From assembly GCF_029813775.1 (NCBI RefSeq), contig NZ_JARVKW010000004.1:216070-280069 (forward strand): 64,000 bases of DNA, read 5' to 3'. Positions 1 through 7,975 of this stretch are shown in pieces. Positions within the stretch are counted from its first letter, which is position 1, and every line of letters begins with the position of its first letter. This DNA is from Streptomyces sp. DH24 (lineage in GTDB: Bacteria > Actinomycetota > Actinomycetes > Streptomycetales > Streptomycetaceae). The notes below the pieces were generated by a model. The model saw only the letters and a program-made list of their open reading frames with translations. It had not been told where the DNA came from and did not search any database. Made by a program: the position numbers and the translations under genes.

Positions 1-394
1 GCCCGGCCTCGCGGGCGATCTGTGCCTTCGTCCGCCGCTTCGGCTTGAACGGCAGATAGATGTCCTCCAGGCGCGCCTTGGTCTCCGCGCCCCGGATGCG
101 GGCCTCCAGGTCCTCGGTGAGCTTGCCCTGCTCGCGCACCGACTCCAGGATCGCCGTCCGGCGCTCCTCCAGCTCCCGCAGATAGCGCAGCCGCTCCTCG
201 ATCGTGCGCAGCTGCGCATCGTCGAGCATCTCGGTCGCTTCCTTGCGGTAGCGGGCGACGAAGGGCACCGTCGAACCGCCGTCGAGCAGTTCGACGGCGG
301 CCCTGACCTGCCGCTCCCGTACGCCGAGTTCCTCGGCGATCCTGCCTTCGATGGACGCTGCTGCCGTGGATCCGATGGACCCGGGTGTCGTCAC
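1..394 (-). CDS. tex: Tex, RNA-binding transcription accessory protein (5' part only)
   Basis: The window holds the first 131 codons of Tex, a cytoplasmic RNA-binding protein of the S1-domain family linked to transcription in bacteria; the rest lies beyond position 1. The visible part matches the Tex N-terminal helical domain: an [12 protein letters not shown] segment, then [17 protein letters not shown], a charged helical stretch ([11 protein letters not shown]) and [16 protein letters not shown]. The start is the GTG at 392-394 with AAGGCGG about ten bases upstream; no other in-frame start has a better site. The gene stands alone at this end, with a small minus-strand gene starting 231 bases further in. 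The family assignment rests on several conserved blocks and is secure. Confidence 0.9.
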   Translation of the reverse strand, partial: MTTPGSIGSTAAASIEGRIAEELGVRERQVRAAVELLDGGSTVPFVARYRKEATEMLDDAQLRTIEERLRYLRELEERRTAILESVREQGKLTEDLEARIRGAETKARLEDIYLPFKPKRRTKAQIAREAG

Positions 395-493
395 GATCCC
401 GTACCGCCTTCTCACTGAGGTTGCGCGGCAATTGTGGCAGGTGACACCGACAGCGGGGGGACCAGGCGGCATCCGGCGAGGCGGGTGCCGGCG

Positions 494-625
494 TCAGGCC
501 CGGCGGCTCCTCGTCGAGGAGGAGGCGCCGCCGAACAGCCGGGCCAGGGCCCGGAAGGGCAGCGTGACGACGGTCGCGATGGCGCCGCCGATCTGGCGCA
601 GGACGTCCGCTATGGCTCGCAGCAC
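494..625 (-). CDS. 43-residue conserved-type peptide with LPFR...RLFGGAS motif
   Basis: This small reading frame encodes 43 residues: a helical N-terminus (MLRAIADVLRQIGGAIATVV) followed by LPFRALARLFGGAS and a basic tail (TRSRRA). It starts with GTG at 623-625 behind a strong purine-rich site (GAGAGGAAAGGGG) and ends with TGA at 494. I recall short actinobacterial proteins with the same LPFR-RLFGGAS core; their function is unknown. The amphipathic N-terminal helix and Arg-rich tail suggest membrane or nucleic-acid association, but that is inference. It lies between tex and the SCO6745-family gene, all on the minus strand. Confidence 0.7.
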   Translation of the reverse strand: MLRAIADVLRQIGGAIATVVTLPFRALARLFGGASSSTRSRRA

Positions 626-676
626 GAGTTTCCCCTTTCCTCTCCCGGCCGCTCCGGCCGGGAGGGACCGGGTACC

Positions 677-1543
677 TCAGCCCTTGCCGGTCATGCCTTC
701 CGGGAAGGCGCCCGCGGCGAGCGCCGTCGTCAGCAGCCCGGTCGCGAGCTCCGTCAGCCGGGCCACACCCGCGGCGCCCAGGTGCTCGTAGGGCGCTCGG
801 TCGAGCCGGTCGGTCTCCTCCTCGATGTCCCGGCGCAGCGCGGTGCCCGCCTCGGTCAGCTCCCCGTCGGCGGTCAGCAGTCCGCGCTCGCGCAGCCGGT
901 CGCAGGCGGCCGACCAGTCCTCCCGGCGCCATCCGCGCGTGCCGAGGGCCCACTTGGGGGCCATGCCCTTGCCGGTGGCGGTGTGACTGACCAGCGCCTC
1001 CAGCGGGTCGAGTTCGGCGTCCAGCAGCACCGCGAGGTGGCCGTCGCCGCGGTGTTCGCGCAGCAGCGTCGCCGCGTGCCACAGGGCGAGGTGCGGTTCG
1101 CCGGGCACCGGCAGGTCGGCGTGCGCGGCGTACAGCGGGCGCGCCGTGCGCACACACGCCTCGGTGGCCCGCAGGGCGAGTTCGGCGGCCTCCGCCACGT
1201 CCTTGGAGCCGAGCGTGTCGGCGCCGAGCAGCCGGCGCAGCGTCGCGTCGACGGCACGCGTGCGTGCGGCGAGTACGTCCTCGGGGGACGCGGTACGCCA
1301 CACCTCCGGCACGTGCCGGGCGACGAGTTCGTGGCTGAAGTTGTAGAAGGTCGCCGTCACCGTCCCGGCGCCCACCGCCCCCATCGCCGCCGCGCGCACC
1401 GCGAAGTACGCGGCACGCGCGTCGGTCACGCCGATCGCGGCGAGCTCCGTGCCGAGGTCGGGCGAGAAGTAGTGGGCGGAGTGCAGCGGGTTGAGGACGT
1501 TGTGGCAGCGGCGTCCCGCGCGGGGCGGCAGAGAGGAAGTCAT
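677..1543 (-). CDS. SCO6745-family protein, winged-helix-like
   Basis: This 288-residue soluble protein belongs to the actinobacterial SCO6745 family. Its role is not established; the C-terminal half (EDWSAACDRLRERGLLTADGELT and on) has the look of a winged-helix segment. The N-terminal half is Ala-rich and helical, with conserved-looking HSAHYFSP and FYNFS blocks. The ATG at 1543 has no Shine-Dalgarno sequence. A TAACCT element 8 to 13 bases upstream of the ATG and the TetR-like palindrome at 1554-1569 suggest a leaderless transcript under repression. It is divergent from the GlxA-type regulator at 1782. Confidence 0.8.
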   Translation of the reverse strand: MTSSLPPRAGRRCHNVLNPLHSAHYFSPDLGTELAAIGVTDARAAYFAVRAAAMGAVGAGTVTATFYNFSHELVARHVPEVWRTASPEDVLAARTRAVDATLRRLLGADTLGSKDVAEAAELALRATEACVRTARPLYAAHADLPVPGEPHLALWHAATLLREHRGDGHLAVLLDAELDPLEALVSHTATGKGMAPKWALGTRGWRREDWSAACDRLRERGLLTADGELTEAGTALRRDIEEETDRLDRAPYEHLGAAGVARLTELATGLLTTALAAGAFPEGMTGKG

Positions 1544-1553
1544 GGCCGCAGGT

Positions 1554-1569
1554 TACCGACTGGTCGGTA
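1554..1569. promoter_or_regulatory. TetR-like operator palindrome TACCGACTGGTCGGTA
   Basis: A perfect inverted repeat with 7-base arms (TACCGAC / GTCGGTA) around a 2-base centre lies 10 bases upstream of the start codon at 1543. Palindromes of this form are typical TetR-family operators in actinomycetes. It would overlap the promoter of the minus-strand gene. No TetR gene is adjacent, so the cognate regulator is unknown. Confidence 0.6.
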
Positions 1570-1781
1570 GGTGCAGAAGGGCCCCGGCTGCGCCGATGTG
1601 CCCGGTGGGGCCGGTGGCGCGGGAGGTGCCGGGTGGGGCGGTGGCACCCGAGGTGCCTGGCGGGACTCGGTGGCGGCGGGAGTCTGGGTGGGGCCCGGTG
1701 GTGAGGGCCTGTCGGTCGATGGCAGAAAAGGTGGGAAGCTCGTCGTTGCGGCCGTCGCCGGGGCTGCCAACAATCGGTGAC

Positions 1782-2741
1782 ATGACCCGCCGAACCGTGC
1801 TCTTCCTCCTCTTCGACGACGTGCAGAGCCTCGACGTCACCGGCCCGCTCGAAGTCTTCGCGGGCGCGGAGAAGGGCGTCCCGGGCACCTACCGCATCCG
1901 CACGGCGTCCCTGGACGGCGGCCCCGTGCGCACCTCCGGCGGCCTGACGCTCGTACCGGACCAGACCTTCGCCGAGGCGGACGACCCGCACACCCTCGTC
2001 GTCCCCGGCGGCCAGGGCACCCGGGACCCCGACCCGCGTCTGACGGACTGGCTGCGCGAGCGCGGGCCGCGTGCGACGCGCCTGGTGTCGGTCTGCACCG
2101 GGGCGATCCTGCTGGCCCGCGCCGGGCTCCTGGACGGGCGCCGGGCGACGACCCACTGGGCGTACAGCGGCAAACTCGCCCGCGACCACCCGGCCATCGA
2201 CGTCGACCCCGACCCCGTGTACGTGCGCGACGGCTCGGTGTCCACCTCCGCCGGGGTCACCGCGGGCATCGACCTGGCGCTCGCCCTCGTCGAGGAGGAC
2301 CTGGGCCGCGAGGCCGCCCTCACCATCGCCCGCCACCTCGTGGTCTTCCTGCGCCGGCCCGGCAACCAGGCCCAGTTCAGCGCCCAGCTCGCCGCCCAGA
2401 CGGCACAGCGCGAACCGCTGCGCGAGGTCCAGCAGTGGATCACCGAACACCCGGACGCCGACCTGAGCATCGACGCGCTCGCCGCCCGCGCCCGGCTCTC
2501 CCCGCGCCACTTCGCCCGCGCCTTCCAGGCCGAGACCGGCATGACCCCCGGCCGCTACGTCGACCGGGTCCGGCTCGAACACGCCCGCCGCCTGCTGGAG
2601 GACACGGCCGACGGCGTCGAGGAGATCTCCCGCGCCGCCGGCTACGGCACCCCGGAAGCCATGCGCCGCGCCTTCGTCCGCACCCTCGGGACGGCACCCG
2701 CCGAGTACCGGCGGCGCTTCCGCCCCGCACCCACGCCCTGA
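1782..2741 (+). CDS. GlxA-family transcriptional regulator (DJ-1/PfpI + AraC HTH)
   Basis: This is a 319-residue regulator with two domains. The N-terminal DJ-1/PfpI amidase-like domain (about 1-185) carries the nucleophile-elbow region SVCTGAILLARAGLLDGRR and the following ATTHW. The C-terminal AraC/XylS domain (about 215-315) has two helix-turn-helix units, including LSIDALAARARLSPRHFARA and EISRAAGYGTPEAMRRAF. It probably binds DNA in response to a metabolite sensed by the first domain; the ligand is unknown. I chose the ATG at 1782 because an upstream in-frame extension is low-complexity and unlike the family. A second DJ-1 gene follows after 24 bases, so the two are probably cotranscribed. 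Confidence 0.9.
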   Translation: MTRRTVLFLLFDDVQSLDVTGPLEVFAGAEKGVPGTYRIRTASLDGGPVRTSGGLTLVPDQTFAEADDPHTLVVPGGQGTRDPDPRLTDWLRERGPRATRLVSVCTGAILLARAGLLDGRRATTHWAYSGKLARDHPAIDVDPDPVYVRDGSVSTSAGVTAGIDLALALVEEDLGREAALTIARHLVVFLRRPGNQAQFSAQLAAQTAQREPLREVQQWITEHPDADLSIDALAARARLSPRHFARAFQAETGMTPGRYVDRVRLEHARRLLEDTADGVEEISRAAGYGTPEAMRRAFVRTLGTAPAEYRRRFRPAPTP

Positions 2742-2765
2742 GCGGCCCCCTCGAAAGGAAACGCC

Positions 2766-3443
2766 GTGCAGATCGCCGTCGTCCTCTACGACCGCTTCAC
2801 CGCCCTCGACGCCGTCGGCCCCTACGAGACCCTCGGCCGCCTCCTGGACGCCGAGACCGTCTGCGTCGCCGAACGGCCCGGCCCGGTCCGCACCGACATG
2901 GGCAGCCTCGCCCTCACCGCCGACCGGAGCCTCGCCGACGTGCCGGGCCCCGACGTCGTGGTGGTCCCCGGCGGGCCCGGCCAGCAGGCCCAGATGGAGA
3001 ACGAGGTCCTGCTGGACTGGCTGCGCGCCGCCGACGCCACCAGCACCTGGACGACCTCCGTGTGCACCGGCTCGCTGCTGCTGGCCGCCGCGGGACTGCT
3101 GCGGGGCCGCCGGGCCACGTCCCACTGGCTGGCCACCGAGCAACTAGGCCCGTTCGGCGCCGAGGCCACGGGGGAGCGGGTCGTCTTCGACGGCAAGTAC
3201 GTCACCGCGGCGGGCGTCTCCTCCGGCATCGACATGGGCCTCGCCCTGCTGGGCCGGATCGCCGGCGACGACTACGCCCAGGCCGTCCAGCTGGCCACGG
3301 AGTACGACCCGCAGCCGCCGCACGACGCCGGTTCCCCGCGAAAGGCGCCCGCGCACCTGGTGGAGATGTTCCGCGCGACCCCGGGGATGGTGCTCGACCA
3401 GCCGACCGGAGACGGGACGTCCCTCAGGACACGGTCCACGTGA
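2766..3443 (+). CDS. DJ-1/PfpI family protein (isonitrile hydratase-like)
   Basis: This 225-residue stand-alone DJ-1/PfpI-fold protein resembles the sensor domain of the preceding gene. It keeps the nucleophile loop (SVCTGSLLLAAAGLL), the GRRATSHWLA segment and the C-terminal block TAAGVSSGIDMGLALL. Members of this branch are annotated as isonitrile hydratases, amidases or proteases; the substrate here cannot be read from sequence. It starts with GTG at 2766 behind GAAAGGAAACGCC. Its last 20 bases overlap the convergent enoyl-CoA hydratase gene. It lacks a DNA-binding domain. Confidence 0.85.
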   Translation: MQIAVVLYDRFTALDAVGPYETLGRLLDAETVCVAERPGPVRTDMGSLALTADRSLADVPGPDVVVVPGGPGQQAQMENEVLLDWLRAADATSTWTTSVCTGSLLLAAAGLLRGRRATSHWLATEQLGPFGAEATGERVVFDGKYVTAAGVSSGIDMGLALLGRIAGDDYAQAVQLATEYDPQPPHDAGSPRKAPAHLVEMFRATPGMVLDQPTGDGTSLRTRST

Positions 3444-4170
3444 AGTTCGGCTGCCTGCGCTCCAGGAACGCGGCGACCCCCTCCGCGGTGTCCTTGCCGC
3501 CGCGCGCCTGCTCCGCCCAGTGGGCGTCCCGGTCGGTGCGGCCGTCCGCGAACTCCTTCGCCGCGGCCTGGGTCAGCTGCGAGCGCGAGACGAGGGTCCG
3601 GGTGAACTCGTCCACGCGCGCGTCGAGTTCCCCGCCCGGCAGCACCTCGTCCACCAGACCCGTGCGCAGCGCCCGCCCGGCGTCGATCAACTCACCCGAG
3701 AACAGCAGGTACTTCGCCGTGGCCGGCCCGACCAGGGAGACCAGCCGGCGGGTGGACGACGCCGGATAGACGATGCCCAGCTTGGCGGGCGTCACCCCGA
3801 ACAGCGCGTCCTGCGCGGCGAACCGCAGGTCGCAGGCCGCCGCCAGCTGGGACCCGCCGCCCACGCAGTGCCCGCGGATCGCGGCCAGCGTCGGCTTCGG
3901 GAACGCGGCGAGCGCCTCCTCGGCCCGCACGGCGAGCCCCTGCGCCTCCTCCGGCGAGTTCCGCAGCGTCGAGATGTCGGCGCCCGCGCAGAACGTGCCG
4001 CCGTCGCCCGTGAGCACCAGCGCCCGCACGGCGGGATCGGCGGCGAGCCTGTCGAGCAGCGGTGGCAGCGCCCGCCACATCGCGGCCGTCATGGCGTTCC
4101 GCTTCGCGGGGTGGGAGATGACGACCGTGGCCACCGAGTCGGTGACGCCGTGGTGCAGCTGCGGCTCCAT
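3424..4170 (-). CDS. Enoyl-CoA hydratase/isomerase family protein
   Basis: This 248-residue cytosolic crotonase-fold enzyme probably hydrates or isomerises an acyl-CoA in fatty-acid or amino-acid breakdown. It has the first oxyanion-hole block (GGTFCAGADISTL), the second (AAIRGHCVGGGSQLAAACD) and the LGIVYPASSTRRL region near the active site. Where many hydratases have a glutamate, the second block carries GGGSQLA, so the exact chemistry is uncertain. I chose the ATG at 4170 (MEPQLHHGVTDSVA), since the upstream extension is not family-like. It is convergent with the DJ-1 gene and divergent from the HdeD-like gene. Confidence 0.88.
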   Translation of the reverse strand: MEPQLHHGVTDSVATVVISHPAKRNAMTAAMWRALPPLLDRLAADPAVRALVLTGDGGTFCAGADISTLRNSPEEAQGLAVRAEEALAAFPKPTLAAIRGHCVGGGSQLAAACDLRFAAQDALFGVTPAKLGIVYPASSTRRLVSLVGPATAKYLLFSGELIDAGRALRTGLVDEVLPGGELDARVDEFTRTLVSRSQLTQAAAKEFADGRTDRDAHWAEQARGGKDTAEGVAAFLERRQPNFTWTVS

Positions 4171-4410
4171 GCGCCGGATGCTATCCGGCCCGTCCGGACG
4201 GCCGATCAAGAAGGGGTGGTGGCTGGGCCGTGTCCGCGAGGCGGCGCCGGCCGCGGGCCCCGCGCGGCCGGGCGAACGCGGACGGTCGCACGTCATGCCG
4301 GGCAGAAGCGGCAAGTGCGCCGCACTGAGCGGACGTGACTGTTACGCACCGCCGGGCAACGGGGACTCAAGGGGGAGGGGGCCGAAGGGGGCCGAACCGA
4401 GGAGGCGCAG

Positions 4411-5070
4411 ATGGTGCAGTCCAGGAGGTCCACGGGCGAGGCGGCGAAACTGAGCCGGGGCTTCGGCTGGCTCGCCGCGCTCGGTGTGGTCCTGGTCCTC
4501 GCGGGTCTGGTCGGTCTCGTCTACACCGGCGTCGCCACACTGACGTCCATGCTGCTGTTCGGCTGGCTGCTGCTGATCGGCGGACTCGTCGGCCTGCTGC
4601 ACGCGGTGCAGGCGCGCGGCACCAACTTCTTCTGGCTCGGCGTGGTGGTCGCCGCGCTCAACATCGCGGCCGGCGTCGTGATCCTCCGCAGGCCGGAGGC
4701 GGCGGCCGAGGCGCTGACCATGTTCGCGGCGCTGCTGTTCCTCACCGGTGGGGTGTTCCGGCTGGCCGGCAGCCTGGTGGTGCGCGGCCCGCAGTTCGGC
4801 TGGACGCTCGTGCAGGGCGCCTTCGGCCTGCTGCTGGGCATCCTGGTGCTGGTCGACTGGCCGAGCAGCAGCCAGTACGTCATCGGCACGTTCTTCTCGC
4901 TCGGCCTGCTCTTCGACGGCCTGGGCCTGATCGCCACCGGGTACGGCGGGCGCCGGATCGTGGGCATGGTCTCCGGCCGGCTGGCCGACGAGGAGGCGGC
5001 GCGTGGGCGTGCCCACGGGACGCGGAACGAAACGGGTGAGTCCACAGCCAAACCCGTACAACCCGAATAG
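4411..5070 (+). CDS. HdeD-family (DUF308) integral membrane protein
   Basis: This 219-residue protein has about six hydrophobic segments (starting at LAALGVVLVLAGLVGLVYTG) arranged as paired repeats typical of the HdeD/DUF308 family, with a hydrophilic basic C-terminus. In enteric bacteria HdeD is tied to acid resistance, but the actinobacterial proteins are functionally undefined. The ATG at 4411 follows a strong GAGGAGG site. It stands alone, divergent from the enoyl-CoA hydratase gene. Confidence 0.85.
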   Translation: MVQSRRSTGEAAKLSRGFGWLAALGVVLVLAGLVGLVYTGVATLTSMLLFGWLLLIGGLVGLLHAVQARGTNFFWLGVVVAALNIAAGVVILRRPEAAAEALTMFAALLFLTGGVFRLAGSLVVRGPQFGWTLVQGAFGLLLGILVLVDWPSSSQYVIGTFFSLGLLFDGLGLIATGYGGRRIVGMVSGRLADEEAARGRAHGTRNETGESTAKPVQPE

Positions 5071-5244
5071 TTCGCCAACACGGCACAACCGGGAAGAGAC
5101 CGGTCATCGGTCCGGCCCGGTCGGACAAAGACGGTCGGAAGTGTCCGATAGTCGCTGACTTCTGGTCAGGTATACGGGGCGGAGCGGGTCGTTACCAACA
5201 CTCGACATGTGGTGACAATCGAGCGCGAGGGTGGCGACCGGACG

Positions 5245-5751
5245 ATGGAGAACCACGGGCGCGGGCCCGGTCCACGCCCAGAGGGCACAGGCGTACCGGT
5301 CGACGGGAGACCCCCCGGCCCACTGCCGTACGAAGGGGTCTGGCGGTTCACCGCTCCGGCCGTCGACGCCTCGGTCCCGCAGGCCCGGCACGCCGTGCGC
5401 GACCTGCTCCAGCGTCAGGGGGTGCCCGTGGCGGACGACGTCGTCCAGGGCCTGCTGCTGATCGTCTCGGAGCTGGTCACGAACGCCGTCAGGCACGCGG
5501 CGCTGCTGTCGCCGATGCTCGCCGTGGAGGTCGCCGTCGGCGCGGAGTGGATCAGGGTGTCCGTGGAGGACAACCACCCCTACCGTCCCACGGCCCTGGA
5601 GGCCGACCACGGCCGGACCGGCGGCCGCGGGCTTCTGCTGGTGCGCGAGATCACCAGGGAGGCGGGCGGGGTGTGCGACGTCGAGCACACGGCGAGCGGC
5701 GGCAAGGTGATCTGGGCCGCCCTGCCGCTCAAGCCCGAGCGACTGCCGTAA
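5245..5751 (+). CDS. Anti-sigma-type ATP-binding protein (HATPase_c, SpoIIAB/RsbW-like)
   Basis: This 168-residue single-domain GHKL ATPase belongs to the large actinobacterial family of anti-sigma-factor-like kinases. The N box reads ELVTNAVRHA, the G1 region VSVEDNHPYRP and the G2 region GGRGLLLVREITREAGG. The first 40 residues are Gly/Pro-rich and not part of the domain. I prefer the ATG at 5245, which has GAGGGTGG upstream; a GTG at 5209 is in frame but has no ribosome site. No sigma or anti-anti-sigma gene is next to it, so its partner cannot be named. It is convergent with idi, with only 6 bases between the stops. Confidence 0.85.
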   Translation: MENHGRGPGPRPEGTGVPVDGRPPGPLPYEGVWRFTAPAVDASVPQARHAVRDLLQRQGVPVADDVVQGLLLIVSELVTNAVRHAALLSPMLAVEVAVGAEWIRVSVEDNHPYRPTALEADHGRTGGRGLLLVREITREAGGVCDVEHTASGGKVIWAALPLKPERLP

Positions 5752-5757
5752 CGGGCC

Positions 5758-6351
5758 TCACCAGCCGGCGGACGGGCCCGTCAGCTCCCTGATCGCGGGG
5801 CGGGCGGCGTCCAGCACCGTCATGAACCAGGCGGAGAACGTGTCCTTCGCGTGCCGGTCCATCAGCTCGGCCGGGGTGACGAAGGCGGTGTCGCCGATCT
5901 CCTCCGCGTCCGGACGCAGCGGGGACTGCACCAGACCGACGAACAGGTGGTTGTACTCCTGCTCCACCAGGCCCGAGGCGGGGTCCGGGTGGTTGTAGCG
6001 GACCGTGCCGGCCTCCGCGAGCAGCGACGGGGAGACGCCGAGCTCCTCGAACGTGCGCCGCGCCGCCGCCGCGAAGGGGGCCTCGCCCGGGTAGGGGTGG
6101 CCGCAGCAGGTGTTCGACCACACGCCGGGGGAGTGGTACTTGCCGAGCGCCCGCTGCTGGAGCAGCAGCCGGCCGCGCTCGTCGAACAGGAACACCGAGA
6201 ACGCGCGGTGCAGCCGCCCCGGCGCCCGGTGGGCGTCGAGCTTCTCGGCGGTGCCGATCGTCACACCGTTCTCGTCGACCAGTTCCAGCAGAATCGCGTC
6301 AGCGGTGCCGTTCGACGTGCTGTGCGTCGCGGTGGCAGGTGTGGTCGGCAT
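5758..6351 (-). CDS. idi: Isopentenyl-diphosphate delta-isomerase, type I
   Basis: This 197-residue NUDIX-fold enzyme interconverts IPP and DMAPP in the cytosol. The catalytic cysteine block WSNTCCGHPYPGE, the NUDIX-like helix ARRTFEELG and the catalytic glutamate segment QEYNHLFVG are all present. I chose the ATG at 6351 because AAGGA lies five bases upstream; the ATG two codons earlier would be too close to that site. The enzyme supplies both C5 units for the hopanoid genes from 15.4 kb, so the location makes metabolic sense although it is not in the same operon. Confidence 0.95.
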   Translation of the reverse strand: MPTTPATATHSTSNGTADAILLELVDENGVTIGTAEKLDAHRAPGRLHRAFSVFLFDERGRLLLQQRALGKYHSPGVWSNTCCGHPYPGEAPFAAAARRTFEELGVSPSLLAEAGTVRYNHPDPASGLVEQEYNHLFVGLVQSPLRPDAEEIGDTAFVTPAELMDRHAKDTFSAWFMTVLDAARPAIRELTGPSAGW

Positions 6352-6595
6352 ACCCATCCTTCACATCGGTCGTCGCGCCCAGTGTGCCGTACGCATCCGG
6401 CACTCCCGGCAATTCCTGACGGCGCCCGCGAGTCCCGAGCGCCAGTCGACGATCATGCCCGGGATGCCTCGCGGAAATGCGTCCGGACCGGGGTCGCGGG
6501 GTGAACGCCACCGGCGCGCGCCCGACGCGAGTGCCACCCCCTGACGCCCCCGGGCGCCACGAGTGCGCTACCGGAGCGCCCGCCCCGGACACGGC

Positions 6596-7534
6596 CTAGT
6601 GGCAGAGCCGCGCCTCGTGCTCGGCGTGCCCGCTCGGCTCCAGCTGGAAGGTGCAGTGCTCCACGTCGAAGTGGTCGCCCAGGCAGCCCTGCAGTTCGTG
6701 CAGCATCTTCTCGTGGCCCAGCGCGGTCAGGACGTCCCCGCGCACCACCACGTGCGCCGACAGCACCGGCATCCCCGAGGTGATCGTCCAGGCGTGCAGG
6801 TCGTGGACGTCCTCGACACCGTCCAGCGCCAGGATGTGGGCCCGCACGTCCGCCATGTCGACCCCCTTCGGCGCCGCCTCCAGCAGGATGTCCACGGTCT
6901 CCCGCAGCAGCTTCCAGGTGCGCGGCACGATCATCAGCCCGATCACCAGCGAGGCGATCGGGTCGGCGGCCTGCCAGCCGGTGGTCAGGATCACCAGCGC
7001 CGAGACGATCACCGCGACCGAGCCCAGCGCGTCCGCCGCCACTTCAAGGAAGGCGCCCCGTACGTTCAGGCTCTCCTTCTGGCCCCGCATCAGCAGCACC
7101 AGCGACACCGAGTTCGCCGCCAGGCCGATCAGACCGAACACCACGGTCAGCCCGCCCTCGGTGCCGGCCGGTGTGACGAACCGTTCGATCGCCTCGTACA
7201 GGACGTAACCGCCGACGCCGAGCAGCAGCAGGCAGTTGGCGAGCGCGGCGAGGATCTCGGCACGCGCGTACCCGAAGGTGCGGTTGCCGGTCGGCGGCCG
7301 GTTCGCGAAGTGCACCGCCAGCAGCGCCATGCCGAGGCCCACGGCGTCCGTCGCCATGTGCGCCGCGTCCGCGACCAGGGCGAGCGAGTCGGCGAGCACC
7401 CCGCCGACGATCTCCACGACCATCACGCCGAGCGTGATCGCCAGCGCGACGCGCAGCCTCCCGCGGTACGCCGCGGTCGCCGTGGCGCCCGCCGGTACCC
7501 CGTGCGCGTGCCCGTGATCGTGCCCAGCCCCCAT
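6596..7534 (-). CDS. Cation diffusion facilitator metal efflux protein
   Basis: This 312-residue membrane antiporter of the CDF family exports divalent metal such as Zn2+ or Co2+ using the proton gradient. It opens with a His-rich metal-binding stretch (GAGHDHGHAHG), has about six membrane segments, and ends with a cytoplasmic ferredoxin-like domain finishing in HAEHEARLCH. The second-helix site reads DAAHMATD. The fifth-helix site reads EVAAD, with Glu where zinc-type members often have His, which may affect metal choice. The ATG at 7534 follows AGGAGGA. A perfect inverted repeat at 7627-7655 upstream is a candidate metal-responsive operator. Confidence 0.9.
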   Translation of the reverse strand: MGAGHDHGHAHGVPAGATATAAYRGRLRVALAITLGVMVVEIVGGVLADSLALVADAAHMATDAVGLGMALLAVHFANRPPTGNRTFGYARAEILAALANCLLLLGVGGYVLYEAIERFVTPAGTEGGLTVVFGLIGLAANSVSLVLLMRGQKESLNVRGAFLEVAADALGSVAVIVSALVILTTGWQAADPIASLVIGLMIVPRTWKLLRETVDILLEAAPKGVDMADVRAHILALDGVEDVHDLHAWTITSGMPVLSAHVVVRGDVLTALGHEKMLHELQGCLGDHFDVEHCTFQLEPSGHAEHEARLCH

Positions 7535-7626
7535 GGCAGCAGTCCTCCTGTGTTCCGCCCGGCTCACAGTGAACAACGGGCGGGGGGTATCGGGCAACGC
7601 GGCACTGAACACCGTTGTCATGTGCC

Positions 7627-7655
7627 CTGACCTGCGTAAACGGTGCGCAGGTCAG
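7627..7655. promoter_or_regulatory. 10-base inverted repeat upstream of the CDF gene
   Basis: CTGACCTGCG and its exact complement CGCAGGTCAG are separated by 9 bases in the gap 7535-7975 between the divergent cation efflux gene and the polymer operon. No gene ends here, so this is an operator candidate rather than a terminator. It is about 93 bases from the efflux start and 320 from the start at 7976. I recognise nothing else in this 441-base gap. Confidence 0.5.
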
Positions 7656-7975
7656 ACCGCTGGGGGCCGTCGGCGGCACGCGGTGGCGCGGGCCCCGGAT
7701 GCCCGTGACGGGCGCCTTCCGGCCCCACCGCGGCGCAATGTCCTCGATGCCCGGGTCTGGGGTCCGTGGTTTGTGGGGCGGGCGCCGGATCACCGATGAT
7801 GATCGCCGCGGAGGCGAGCAGACCGTGTCGACCGAACCGTTAACGGCCGGTGAACACGGGCTTCCGGTCATCCGATAGCCTCTGCCGACATGCCGCCCGG
7901 GAGCCACCGGCACGGGCGCCCCCATCATGCACACCACCGGCGCGGACGTGCCGGCATCCAGGGAGTGAGTAACGG

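Noticed and set aside
1491..1781. 97-codon upstream extension of the GlxA-type regulator
   Set aside because: It runs through the TetR-like operator and the divergent promoter, and its residues are low complexity.
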